A stretch of 64,000 bases of DNA from Tengunoibacter tsumagoiensis (GTDB lineage Bacteria; Chloroflexota; Ktedonobacteria; Ktedonobacterales; Ktedonobacteraceae), in the NCBI RefSeq assembly GCF_003967535.1, contig NZ_BIFR01000001.1, positions 2,665,001 through 2,729,000 on the forward strand, written 5' to 3'. A model generated the notes under the pieces. It was not told where the DNA came from, did not search any database, and saw nothing but the letters and a program-made list of their open reading frames with translations. Shown in pieces: positions 9,562-18,706 of the stretch. Every line of letters begins with the position of its first letter. Position 1 is the stretch's first letter. A program made the translations under genes and the position numbers.

Positions 9562-10299
9562 GCAAAGATTCCTTTCTCGTGCTAATGTGTGCGATCTCAA
9601 CGACAGCAGAGTTGTTGAGTTTCTCTATTGCATCACCTATGTAGACGTGCATGAAAAGGACTTACCACCCGGCATAAAAACTCTGTTTTCAGCAGAGATG
9701 TGCAGGCCAGATCAATGGCTTCTACTAGTGAGACAACTCCATGGTGTAGAAAGCAGGGCAGGGTATTCACGCGATAGAGCATTCTGTCATGCGGACAAAC
9801 AGACATACCAGGCGATTGTTAAAAACACATACAGCATTGCTAGTAAAGGGTTTAAAAGAGCGTGTAGCAGTCTGTGGACTGTGCTAAAAAAAGACGTGAA
9901 CGGAATGGATTTTTATAATTGAATCAGGCAAAATAGAGAATGTATAAAGAAGTGGGAAGAGTAGAGCAAAATATGGTATTTTTGCACAAAAGTAGGAAGA
10001 AAGCATGAGTGCGTCATTGCGTATGCTCCATTTCAGGTGATGATGTTTGACAGAACCCTTTGTGTTGTCCTAGTCCAATTATAGGTGATGAACTATTCTT
10101 TGTCAATATCTATCAGATAATGGTTCTTTTTCCTTTTTTAGATGCTTGCTTGATAAAAATTTTGGCGTAGAGAGATGGCTTTTGAGAGAATCCAGTTGTG
10201 GTAAGAGAAAAATTGGGGAACCTTGAACCTCCTTTGGGGCCAGAAGCGTTTTAATGGTGAGGTTCACAGGAAACAATCAGCGAGAAAAGGAAAGAAAGA
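9562..10299. other. Long intergenic region holding a divergent promoter and a long 5' leader
   Basis: No convincing gene in about 740 bases. The leftward half would be an untranslated leader of roughly 500 bases if the consensus promoter at 10078-10106 drives the secreted GH-like gene. I recognise no riboswitch in it. Confidence 0.5.
10078..10106 (-). promoter_or_regulatory. Consensus sigma70/sigmaA-type promoter, leftward
   Basis: On the minus strand TTGACA (10106-10101) is followed after exactly 17 bases by TATAAT (10083-10078). Both hexamers match the housekeeping consensus perfectly. The only leftward gene downstream is the GH-like gene starting at 9561. Confidence 0.7.
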
Positions 10300-11130
10300 A
10301 TGCAGCCAAAGCCAGAGAGTTATAGCACCTATTATGCTGAGACCTTTAAAAATCAGCAGGTAGTGGAGGCGTATCGTCATCGGCCCCCCTATCCAGCCGA
10401 GACGTTTACCATCCTGAGGCAACTTCTTCTTGATGAGCCACGGGTGCTTCTTGATGTTGGAGCAGGAGCAGGCGACCTGGCGCGTAAGTGTGTCGCGTTT
10501 GCAGACCGTGTCGATGCAGTAGATTTTTCGCAAACGATGATTGATCAGGGGAAGCAGCTTTCTGACGGAGATCATCCGCGTTTACGATGGATCTATGGCA
10601 AAATCGAAGAGGTTCCGTTGTCACCACCGTACGCGCTGATTACGGCAGGATCAAGTATTCATTGGACCGAGTGGTCGCAGGCATTCCCGCGCTTTCGGAG
10701 TCTATTGACTCCTCATGGTTTTGTGGCAATTGTTGGAAGGAGAGTTCGGCCTATGCCATGGGATGGCGAACTGAGTCTGGTGCAGAACGAATATGCCTTA
10801 CGAAAAGGGCATCAGCCAGCGCGGATTGTGGATGAACTCAGCGAACGAGGCTATTTTCAGCAGATAGGGCGGCAGGAAACGGCCCCTATTCCTTTTGAGC
10901 AGCCGTTAGAAGATTTTATTGCGGGACTTCATTCGCGCAGCAACTTTGCTCGTGAACGTATGGGAGAAGAGCGAGCAAGCGCCTTTGATCAGCGTGTCCG
11001 TGAGATCCTCCAGCCTTATCTTCAGCATGGGCAACTGGTCATGCAGGTCGTAGGAACAGTTGTCTGGGGCAAGCCTGAGGATGGTCATGAGAGTGGAACA
11101 AGAAGGAATGATTCACCACGGCCATCATAA
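10300..11130 (+). CDS. Class I SAM-dependent methyltransferase
   Basis: The 276-residue product starts at ATG 10300 after AAAAGGAAAGAAAGA. The Rossmann-fold SAM-binding motif I, LLDVGAGAGDLARKC, lies at about residues 47-61. An acidic residue ends strand 2 in VDAVDFSQTMIDQG, and motif IV-like ALITAGSSIHWTEW follows at about 108-121. The S-I-H-W segment is typical of the Methyltransf_11 branch related to yeast Crg1 and trans-aconitate methyltransferases. Length fits the family. It is monocistronic, with the MFS gene converging from the other side. Substrate cannot be told from sequence; a small molecule is more likely than nucleic acid. Confidence 0.85.
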   Translation: MQPKPESYSTYYAETFKNQQVVEAYRHRPPYPAETFTILRQLLLDEPRVLLDVGAGAGDLARKCVAFADRVDAVDFSQTMIDQGKQLSDGDHPRLRWIYGKIEEVPLSPPYALITAGSSIHWTEWSQAFPRFRSLLTPHGFVAIVGRRVRPMPWDGELSLVQNEYALRKGHQPARIVDELSERGYFQQIGRQETAPIPFEQPLEDFIAGLHSRSNFARERMGEERASAFDQRVREILQPYLQHGQLVMQVVGTVVWGKPEDGHESGTRRNDSPRPS

Positions 11131-11148
11131 ATGATGAGCCGTACATCT

Positions 11149-11190
11149 TCATGCGATAAATCACATTTTTAGATGCAATTTATCGCATGA
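11149..11190. terminator. Inverted repeat between convergent genes
   Basis: TCATGCGATAAAT (11149-11161) and ATTTATCGCATGA (11178-11190) form a perfect 13-bp stem with a 16-base loop, placed between the convergent methyltransferase and MFS genes. A bidirectional terminator is the simplest reading. Confidence 0.6.
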
Positions 11191-11249
11191 ATAGTTTTTA
11201 ATTTACAATATTTTTGAACAGTAGCAGGCAATGATATAATATACAGGCC

Positions 11250-12482
11250 CTAAGAAATACTATCTTCATTTTTACGCTGTTGACGCGCTTTTTCCAGGAC
11301 AACATAGCCTGTCGCGACCAGCACACCAACGATCAAGCAACACTGCCAGAAGAAGGCTGCCCCCAGATTCTGGAGTACAAAGCCACCCAATGCTGGTGCA
11401 ATGACAATTGAGAAGGCTCGTATCGTCTGAAAGACTCCTTGATAGGTGCCACGGAGATGTTTGGGTGAGATATCGGCAATAATAGTCATAGAGATTGGCA
11501 GATTCAAGATCTCACCGAGTGTCCAGATAATCACTCCTAGCAGATAGCCTGGATAAGAATGCAACCAGCTAAAGAGCCCCATACCGGTGCCCAGCAGCAG
11601 GGCAGCAAGTGCCAGAGTCAGATTGCGCGAACGATGACTGAAGAACGCAGTAAGCGGAAGGCTAATGGCCACGACTAGAGCTGCATTTATCGCCATGACC
11701 GATCCATACGCCAGAGGTTGGAGTCCATGAGCCTGCATATCCAGCGGCATCGCCGTCATATCCTGAATATAGATCGCATCGAAGAAGAAGGCCAGGATAC
11801 CATAGATCCATAACAAGGGATCAGTGAGAGCACGACTTACCTGTCCAGAACGTTGAAGCTGTTCACCCTCTTTTTTCTGTGTTCGATACACATGTGTCTC
11901 GGGAACGCCAAACCAGACAAGCACCGCAAAACAGAAAGTTGTGAACGCATCACCAATAAAGAGCAAAAGATACGAGATTGGAGCGAGCAGTCCGGCCAGA
12001 ACGGGGCCAATGGCATTGCCAATATTATTGGCCCAATAGCGCAGACCGTACGCCTGTGACAGCTTATCCGAAGGCGTGACGTCAGCAATAGTAGCTGATG
12101 AGGCAGGCCGCTGCATATCGCTAAAGAATGTATAGATAATAGCTAGCGGAACAATAATCCAGATCGTCGTAGCAAAACTGAGTGCCAGCATCATCCCTGT
12201 TGCCGCCAGTGTGCTAATCAAGATCGTTGTACGTCTCCCTAGAGTATCGGCCAGCACTCCGCCACAGATACCAGCTGCAAGTGAACCGAACCCCATGAGA
12301 GAGATAACCAGAGTGGTCTCACCAATAGAGAGGTGGCGATATGCCGTTAAGTACAAAGAAAAGAACGGAATAATAAAGTTACCCAGTCGATTGACAAAAG
12401 AGCCCAGAGTAAGAACCCAGAACGAGCGTGGGAAGCGATACTGTTCAAGTGTGGAAGAGAACCGTTGTGTGAATGATTGCAA
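11250..12482 (-). CDS. MFS transporter (drug or metabolite exporter type)
   Basis: The 410-residue membrane protein has about twelve predicted helices, the normal MFS length. The start is a TTG at 12482 supported by AAAGGA 8 bases upstream. The loop 2-3 signature appears as GGVLADTLGRRTTIL (about 75-89), typical of the DHA1/MdtH-like exporters. It would use the proton gradient to move a small molecule across the cytoplasmic membrane. It is monocistronic and convergent with the methyltransferase gene. No substrate can be assigned. Confidence 0.85.
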   Translation of the reverse strand: MQSFTQRFSSTLEQYRFPRSFWVLTLGSFVNRLGNFIIPFFSLYLTAYRHLSIGETTLVISLMGFGSLAAGICGGVLADTLGRRTTILISTLAATGMMLALSFATTIWIIVPLAIIYTFFSDMQRPASSATIADVTPSDKLSQAYGLRYWANNIGNAIGPVLAGLLAPISYLLLFIGDAFTTFCFAVLVWFGVPETHVYRTQKKEGEQLQRSGQVSRALTDPLLWIYGILAFFFDAIYIQDMTAMPLDMQAHGLQPLAYGSVMAINAALVVAISLPLTAFFSHRSRNLTLALAALLLGTGMGLFSWLHSYPGYLLGVIIWTLGEILNLPISMTIIADISPKHLRGTYQGVFQTIRAFSIVIAPALGGFVLQNLGAAFFWQCCLIVGVLVATGYVVLEKARQQRKNEDSIS

Positions 12483-12821
12483 AAGGGAATCCTTTCAGAT
12501 AGCGGGCAAGTAGAGAGTAGATGTTCATAAAAGGGGTTCATTCCCCCTTATTTTCGGAAGAGAGATGCTCTTTTTAGAGAATAGTTTAATCTGAAGAGAT
12601 CAATCAATGGCCAAAAGGACAGAACCATAAGCGATGAAGGACTATCTCCCAAAAATGATCAGCCCAATCGCCAAGGAGCAGAGCCCGATGGTTATATAAT
12701 GGATCTACTATACTGTAGAAATGGAAGGCCTGCAATAGATCTATTATCTATAAATAAAGTAAAACAAATGGATAGTGGATGAAAGAAGAATAGATTAATG
12801 CACCTATTCTTCTTTCATTCT
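12483..12821. other. Intergenic between MFS and HEAT-repeat genes
   Basis: No gene is seen. It contains the terminator hairpin of the HEAT-repeat gene at 12779-12818 and must contain the leftward promoter of the MFS gene, which I could not pinpoint. Confidence 0.4.
12779..12818 (-). terminator. Terminator of HEAT-repeat gene
   Basis: ATGAAAGAAGAATAG (12779-12793) and CTATTCTTCTTTCAT (12804-12818) form a perfect 15-bp stem with a 10-base loop, starting 3 bases after the stop codon of the leftward HEAT-repeat gene. Confidence 0.65.
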
Positions 12822-14990
12822 CTATTGAGAGGATAGAATCCCATTCAGGGCCGTAAGAGCTGTTAACTGTACATTCTGAGATTCAGGATCATTGCACAGT
12901 GCAGAGAGTCGTTGGATGGCGTAATCAGGGATAGGTTGCTGTACTGTTCCTAACGTCTTTGCTGCCCTGGCTCGAACTTCCCAGAATGGATGATCAAGGA
13001 GCTCGATAACCATTTCCAGTGTTGAGGGATCTGCTCGCTGCATCAAAGCAACGGTTTCGGCAATCTTATACTGCCTTCTTGAGACAAAGGGGCCCTGGAC
13101 TGGTCCTCCACGAGCAATAGTTTTAAGTTGTGGCGTCAGTTCTGCTAAAGCGTCCGGATATATTGCCTGAATGTGTTCGAAGGCCAGACGACAGACATGC
13201 TCATCTGAAGAGCCCAGAAGTGGCAACAAAACAGTGAGTGGAGCACGTGACCCAAACTGTCTTAGAGCTTTGAGAACAGAGATGCGATCGTCTTGAGTGA
13301 AGCTGAATTTCTCTTTGCTTGTAGGTAATAATTGAAGCAGTGGTTCAATAGGAGAGTATGCGTTGAGTGCCCCAAGTGCAGAGATAGCCGCATCATGTAT
13401 ACTGTCAGGAGAGAATCTTCCACTATTAGTATATTCTAAGCTAGTGTTATCTGTATCTGCTAGAGTCTCAATGACGAGAGGAAGCCATTCATGAGCCTTA
13501 CTTTTCTCAATTGCTTGTAGAACCATCCAACGCATTGATGCGCGACGATCGTTATGGAAGTGCTGGATGATCTGTTCTGGAAGCGACCTGGCCAGGTTCT
13601 GTAATGTAGAGGTATCTATCTCCTGAGAATCTCTATCTCTGTCTTCATTCTGGTTATCAGCAGATAATACCGGGATGAGTGCATCGAGCGGAATATGCTT
13701 TCCCAGTGTGCTTAACGCCTCAAGAATATAGGTGTGAACCGTTCCCTCACTCTCAGTTTCCTCTTTCTCAGCGTACAAAGCGGCGAGTAGCTTATCGACA
13801 GGTGCGCTGCTGCCTAATTTGCAGAGCGCCAGAGCGGCTTTCCTGGCAATCGACTCATCTTCATTGTTGAGGAAAGAAACGAGGAGATCGATAGGAATAG
13901 CTACCTCCAGACTTCCCAATATACCTAAAACTACAATTGTCTGTTTGATGACATCCTGATCGGAATCATTTAATAGATCGATAAGAGAATCAAGAGGAAA
14001 TGGAGGGCTCGATCTAAGGAATGCTTTAAGCCTGGGCACGCTTTTTTCAGTATCATCATTGGCGATGACCCAGAGAGCCATTATTTTCACCTGGGGATCT
14101 TTCTCTTTGATCGCAGCTTCCAGAAGGATGTTGATGGCCTCGGGCTGTGTTGATTCATTGAGCGCGTATACAGCATCCTGGCGCATCTTTGTGTCCTGTT
14201 GAGGATCGCGTAATAGTTGAGTAAAGATCTCGAAAGGAGTCCTTTCACCCATTGCTGCCAGGATGTGGAGAGCGGCTTTGCGTACAGAATGACGATCCTC
14301 TTTCAGCAGAGGAAGCACTGTATCTAGAGGGATATATTTTGCAATGCTCATAAGAGCTTTAACAGCACCTGATTGTAACCTGTTATCCTCTTCTCTCAAC
14401 AAGGGAAGCAATTGATCAATAGGGGCCTGCTGAGCAAGACGTCTAACTGTACAAATGATGACCCCTTCTGTTCCTTCGTAAATATGCCAGCGGGTAGCCT
14501 CAATGGCATATTTTAATGGTAAATTTACTTCAAGAGCGTCCAGCGCCCAGATAGCCTTGGTTCGCATCTCTCTATTCTGCGCTGGATCCTGGGCTATATC
14601 GATCATTAACTGAATACATTCATCGTCATGAATTAGTTTCAAGAGAGAAATAGCCATGCGCCGGTCAAGATTTGTATTATTTAGTGCATTGATAAGGCAT
14701 TCAGGTTGAACCCATTCATAGAGCATGGAGAGCACTTTCTGTGGCCATCTCTGTTGTAAGCGAAGGGGTTTGTGTGAATCTTCTAATGAAAAAAGTATCA
14801 ATAGCTCTATAAAGTTCTGTGAATCTGCCCTGGGAAGTGTATGGAAAAAATGAGTTAACTCTGTTTCTCCATTTTGCTGGTCAAATAAAGGGGTCAGTGC
14901 TTGAAGGAGAGCTCTGACAGCCTCCAGACGTCCCTGCTTATCAAGAGTGGTATCCTGCAAGATGCGTGTGAGAGATACTACAGGTTCCAA
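12822..14990 (-). CDS. HEAT-repeat protein
   Basis: I place the start at a TTG at 14990, because GGAGAGG sits 9 bases upstream and overlaps the stop of the preceding gene. An in-frame TTG at 15053 would add 21 residues but lacks a ribosome binding site. The ~722-residue product is built almost entirely of alpha-helical HEAT/PBS-lyase-type repeats, for example VRKAALHILAAMGERTP and VRARAAKTLGTV near the C-terminus. No catalytic domain is evident. Such solenoids usually act as protein-protein scaffolds. The tight coupling with the small membrane protein upstream suggests that the two act together at the membrane. Confidence 0.8.
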   Translation of the reverse strand: MEPVVSLTRILQDTTLDKQGRLEAVRALLQALTPLFDQQNGETELTHFFHTLPRADSQNFIELLILFSLEDSHKPLRLQQRWPQKVLSMLYEWVQPECLINALNNTNLDRRMAISLLKLIHDDECIQLMIDIAQDPAQNREMRTKAIWALDALEVNLPLKYAIEATRWHIYEGTEGVIICTVRRLAQQAPIDQLLPLLREEDNRLQSGAVKALMSIAKYIPLDTVLPLLKEDRHSVRKAALHILAAMGERTPFEIFTQLLRDPQQDTKMRQDAVYALNESTQPEAINILLEAAIKEKDPQVKIMALWVIANDDTEKSVPRLKAFLRSSPPFPLDSLIDLLNDSDQDVIKQTIVVLGILGSLEVAIPIDLLVSFLNNEDESIARKAALALCKLGSSAPVDKLLAALYAEKEETESEGTVHTYILEALSTLGKHIPLDALIPVLSADNQNEDRDRDSQEIDTSTLQNLARSLPEQIIQHFHNDRRASMRWMVLQAIEKSKAHEWLPLVIETLADTDNTSLEYTNSGRFSPDSIHDAAISALGALNAYSPIEPLLQLLPTSKEKFSFTQDDRISVLKALRQFGSRAPLTVLLPLLGSSDEHVCRLAFEHIQAIYPDALAELTPQLKTIARGGPVQGPFVSRRQYKIAETVALMQRADPSTLEMVIELLDHPFWEVRARAAKTLGTVQQPIPDYAIQRLSALCNDPESQNVQLTALTALNGILSSQ

Positions 14991-15006
14991 TGCTTTTACC
15001 CTCTCC

Positions 15007-15456
15007 TCAATGTATAAATGAAATGATTGTATAGATAATCCCCAGTCCAGCAATTAGACCATGGAGTGCGATCCAGAGCATATAGAGGCGGACATTGCGC
15101 AAGATAGGAAACTCTTTTTGTTGTTGTTGGCGCGTCTTTTCAATGACCTGTGAGAGCTGCGTCTCGGGGAAAAGCTCCTCGAGTCGCTGGCGGAAGAGGA
15201 AGGCTGCTCGCGTATGGCGTCTGGCTCGTTCATAGAGTTTGAGGCTTGCCAGGATGCCGAAGAGGCCGAGGATAATGAGCATAATCGTCAGAGGAAGGGC
15301 GCTCTTATCCAGTCCTGTCTGTGTGAGGCCCCCCTGGATGGCGGAGGCGACAACGAGAATAATGCCGGTGAGTGTTGCGCGCTGATCCTCCGATTGTCTG
15401 GCTTGTCCAAATTCGCGATCGGCGGCACTGATAAGGATATCGGTAGTGTCTGCCAT
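15007..15456 (-). CDS. Small multi-pass membrane protein, possible SLATT/RipA-like
   Basis: The 149-residue protein starts at ATG 15456 behind AAGGAG. Hydrophobic segments lie at about 27-45, 54-72 and 123-146, with an amphipathic helical stretch of about 50 residues (YERARRHTRAAFLFRQRLEE) between the second and third. The order of two adjacent helices followed by a basic helical region recalls RipA-family and SLATT proteins, which occur as membrane effectors or partners in conflict systems. This is a weak architectural resemblance only. Its stop codon lies inside the ribosome binding region of the HEAT-repeat gene, so translation of the two is probably coupled. Confidence 0.65.
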   Translation of the reverse strand: MADTTDILISAADREFGQARQSEDQRATLTGIILVVASAIQGGLTQTGLDKSALPLTIMLIILGLFGILASLKLYERARRHTRAAFLFRQRLEELFPETQLSQVIEKTRQQQQKEFPILRNVRLYMLWIALHGLIAGLGIIYTIISFIH

Positions 15457-15660
15457 GAACGTCCCTGCTCCTTGAGGTGTTTTTTTAGGTATTTAGTAAG
15501 AGATATCATATCATAAATTGAGTCAAGAGGGGGGCAATTGCAGGTAGAAGGATGTGTGCCGTATCAAACAGCCAGTTAACAACCTGTTGTCATATGTGAA
15601 TATCATGTATTGAAAAAATGGTGAGAGCTTTTTCCATTCCTCTTCGTCCGATTATGAGGA

Positions 15661-16776
15661 TTATTTGATAAGATCTTCTAAACCGTGAATGAGATCGCTA
15701 CAGGTTTTAGCATTGATATGATAAAGAACATAATAACTTACGCGCTCCGGAGTGATTATATCTGCATCCTGTAATTGTTTGAGATGCTTCGAGATACCTG
15801 CTTCCGTCATACCAATGAGCCCGGCCAGTTCGCGCGTTGAACGTGGCTGTGTTTTTAGCAGTTGGAGAATTTGCATACGTGTGTTGTCACTGGCCGCCTT
15901 GAGAAGTTTTAAAAGCTTCTCTGGCGTTACTGGCAATTTTCCCTGTTCCTGCAACTCCTGCACAGAATAAACCAGATTGAGTCCATATTCATCCTGTGCT
16001 ACCAACAGACGTGGCCAGATAAAATAGGATGGTGTCAAGATCAGACGTGTGGCAGTGAATTCTTTTCTCCCCCAGGGGTACTGCATCATAATCGTATCAT
16101 TCTGCTGATGAACTTGAAGTTCGGGTGATAGTGTATTCAGCGTAGAGCACAGGCCATGGGAAAAAATATGTCTGCCGCGTTGCTCAATATCATGAGCAAA
16201 AATAACTTCGAGCTGCTCCCACTGGGTAGCCATACAATGAAGCCAGTAGTCTGTCAGGAAGCGTATAAAGTGCTCTTGACTGGCTTGAGGATCATGTAAA
16301 AGTTCATCAACGACGGTCTGTGCCTCCGGATAGACCTGCTGGATGTAACGACGAATCTCTTGCTGAAGCAAAGAGCTTGTCTGGACGCTTTCATAATCAT
16401 ATGTAACCACCTGCTCCTGTCCAGATGCGTTTTCCCAGGGAGCGATATGAGCAAGCATCTGATTAGCATAGTTCAGTGCTGGCATATTTTTGAGCAAGGC
16501 AATCTCCTCTTCAAAATTCTGGATCTTCTTGCTGAGAGACCAGATCTCCTGAAACAGCACCTTCATGCGAGGCCCATAGAGCATACCGAAAGCCTCAATC
16601 TCTGCTTTGAGATGTGTGCTTATGTGTTCACGTCTGGAGAGCACCCATGAGATATGTAATGGATGATATTTTGCATTCGTCAAGACATGAAGGCTGCGAA
16701 ACAGCTCCTCCATGGGAGAATAACTGAATGCAATCTCCTCTACTGAAATATTCTGTAAGTGAATCAGAAATGTCAA
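15661..16776 (-). CDS. ArsR-family winged-helix regulator with N-terminal DUF5937-like domain
   Basis: The product is 371 residues. About 1-170 resemble DUF5937 (VEEIAFSYSPMEELFRSLHVL), which precedes ArsR domains in many actinobacterial and Chloroflexota regulators. The C-terminal ~80 residues form a winged helix: LLKAASDNTRMQILQLL, then the recognition helix region RELAGLIGMTEAGISKHL (about 315-332). The usual ArsR metal-binding cysteines are absent, so the signal is probably not a metal. It is divergent from the ABC exporter pair across 144 bases, which suggests that it controls those genes. No operator could be singled out. Confidence 0.82.
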   Translation of the reverse strand: MTFLIHLQNISVEEIAFSYSPMEELFRSLHVLTNAKYHPLHISWVLSRREHISTHLKAEIEAFGMLYGPRMKVLFQEIWSLSKKIQNFEEEIALLKNMPALNYANQMLAHIAPWENASGQEQVVTYDYESVQTSSLLQQEIRRYIQQVYPEAQTVVDELLHDPQASQEHFIRFLTDYWLHCMATQWEQLEVIFAHDIEQRGRHIFSHGLCSTLNTLSPELQVHQQNDTIMMQYPWGRKEFTATRLILTPSYFIWPRLLVAQDEYGLNLVYSVQELQEQGKLPVTPEKLLKLLKAASDNTRMQILQLLKTQPRSTRELAGLIGMTEAGISKHLKQLQDADIITPERVSYYVLYHINAKTCSDLIHGLEDLIK

Positions 16777-16920
16777 TGCTTTTCTCCTGCAACTGATTAG
16801 CTTCTTAGTTGAAAAATTGAAATTCTCCTCTCTCTATTTTACCATAGAATTATAGTTTTTTTGTATTGGAGTCGTTTTGAATGTTTAATAGTTTTGAAGG
16901 AATGGAGATTTTTTAACGTA

Positions 16921-18702
16921 ATGATACGCAAAAAAGAGGAAAGTGGCCTGGAAAAGCTGCAAAGTTATGGGACGGTGCAATTACTGAGATATATGCTTTT
17001 GCCTTACTGGGGATTATTGCTATCTCTGCTGGTATTGTTACTCAGTGGTATGGCTCTGGATCTTGCCAATCCTTTTGTCCTGGGCCTGTTTATTGATACC
17101 GCTAAAAGCGGAGGTTCACTTCAATTTCTCTGGGTTCTGGCAGGTGCATTCTTTGGTGTTGTTATACTTCGTCAAGCAGTGTTGGTATGTGAGACTGGCA
17201 TTGCCAGTAGTTTGCAAATGAGCACCACCAATACACTGCGTACCAGCGTCTTGCGCCATTGTCTGAGGCTGGATTTTTCTTTTTACCAGACACATCTGCC
17301 TGGTGAATTGATCGAGCGCATTGATGGTGATATCTCAACAATGGGCAATTTCCTTTCCCGTTTTATCATTTCTATTGTGGGCAATTGTCTGCTTGTCCTG
17401 GGCATGCTGATCAGCCTGATCTTAATCGATTGGCGTCTGGGATGTTTTCTGGTTGTGTTCTCTGTTTCCGCTCTCTTCCTGCTCAAGCATTTACAGCAAA
17501 GAATGGGTCCAGTCTGGGAGATGCAGCGTCAGGCCAGTGCAGATCTTTATGGCTTTCTCGAAGAGCGTTTCTCTGGTACAGAAGATATCCGCGCCTCAAA
17601 TGCCGTCGCCTATATGTTGCGTGGCCATATTGAGCAGACACGAAAGATGTGGCGTGTTGCTAGTCAGGCAGGCTTCCTGTCAACCTCTCTTTTCCAGGCC
17701 ATGCACTGGATTTTTACGTTGGGAACCATTATTGCTCTCGCTCTGGGGATCTGGCTTTTTCAAAGCGGCGCAATCACGATCGGAACCATCTATATCATTG
17801 TGCGTTATTCGACGATGTTGCAGGGCCCTTTAATGGGATTTACCTTTCAGGCACAGGATTTTCAGCAGGCCAATGCAAGCCTGCGGCGTGTGCGTCAAAT
17901 GTTAGGGACAGCAGGTTCGATTGTTGATGGGCCTCGCCAGGCCCTGCCAGAAGGAACGCTTTCACTGGCTTTTGAGCAGGTAAACTTCTCTTATGGATTG
18001 GATATGCCAGTGCTCAAAGATCTGTCTTTTCAGGTGAAACCAGGGACTATTCTCGGCATTGTGGGCCGTACTGGAAGTGGAAAGACGACCATAACACGCC
18101 TGCTCGAGCGTTTTTATGATCCCGATAGTGGGGCTGTATTGATTGGAGGGGTTAATCTGCGCGATGTTTCTGTTCAGGCAGTTCGCTCACGTATTGCGAT
18201 GATTACTCAAGAGGTGACGCTATTTCATGCTACATTGCGCGAAAATCTGACAGTCTTTGATACAACTATCTCCGATGAGCGTATTCATCAGGCAATAGCG
18301 TTGCTTGGATTGGAGCAGTGGTTAGAGACACTCCCGCAGGGTCTTGACACCGCAATTGAGCCGGGAAACATGGGGCTCTCAGCAGGTGAATCTCAATTAC
18401 TCACGTTTGCGCGCGTCTTTCTGAAAGATCCAGACATTATTGTGTTGGATGAAGCCTCTTCTCGCCTTGATCCGACTACTGAACGACGGATCGAGCAGGC
18501 ACTCGATCACCTGTTAGTAGGACGTACGGTTGTTATCATCGCCCATCGTTTAAGCACGCTTGAGCGTGCCGATAGCATTCTCGTACTGGAGGATGGGGTC
18601 TGTCAAGAATATGGCCTCAGAGAGGAATTGATTGTGACACCGAACTCACGCTTTGCACAACTTCTAAAAACAGGATTAGATGAACCAGTGGAGGCTTTGT
18701 AA
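16921..18702 (+). CDS. ABC exporter half-transporter A (permease-ATPase)
   Basis: Start taken at ATG 16921; the reading frame is open 20 codons further upstream but without support. The 593-residue product has a six-helix transmembrane domain (about 20-330) and a nucleotide-binding domain (about 350-580). Walker A is GRTGSGKTT, Walker B is IIVLDEASS with the catalytic Glu, and the switch His lies in IAHRLS. The signature motif is LSAGE instead of LSGGQ. It is followed after 4 bases by a second half-transporter, so the pair should form a heterodimer. Substrates of such exporters include drugs, peptides and lipids. The upstream divergent ArsR-type gene is its likely regulator. Confidence 0.88.
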   Translation: MIRKKEESGLEKLQSYGTVQLLRYMLLPYWGLLLSLLVLLLSGMALDLANPFVLGLFIDTAKSGGSLQFLWVLAGAFFGVVILRQAVLVCETGIASSLQMSTTNTLRTSVLRHCLRLDFSFYQTHLPGELIERIDGDISTMGNFLSRFIISIVGNCLLVLGMLISLILIDWRLGCFLVVFSVSALFLLKHLQQRMGPVWEMQRQASADLYGFLEERFSGTEDIRASNAVAYMLRGHIEQTRKMWRVASQAGFLSTSLFQAMHWIFTLGTIIALALGIWLFQSGAITIGTIYIIVRYSTMLQGPLMGFTFQAQDFQQANASLRRVRQMLGTAGSIVDGPRQALPEGTLSLAFEQVNFSYGLDMPVLKDLSFQVKPGTILGIVGRTGSGKTTITRLLERFYDPDSGAVLIGGVNLRDVSVQAVRSRIAMITQEVTLFHATLRENLTVFDTTISDERIHQAIALLGLEQWLETLPQGLDTAIEPGNMGLSAGESQLLTFARVFLKDPDIIVLDEASSRLDPTTERRIEQALDHLLVGRTVVIIAHRLSTLERADSILVLEDGVCQEYGLREELIVTPNSRFAQLLKTGLDEPVEAL

Positions 18703-18706
18703 TAGT

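Noticed and set aside
9542..9922. 126-codon rightward frame in the long intergenic region
   Set aside because: It overlaps the start of the secreted GH-like gene on the other strand, lacks a ribosome binding site and does not look like a protein.
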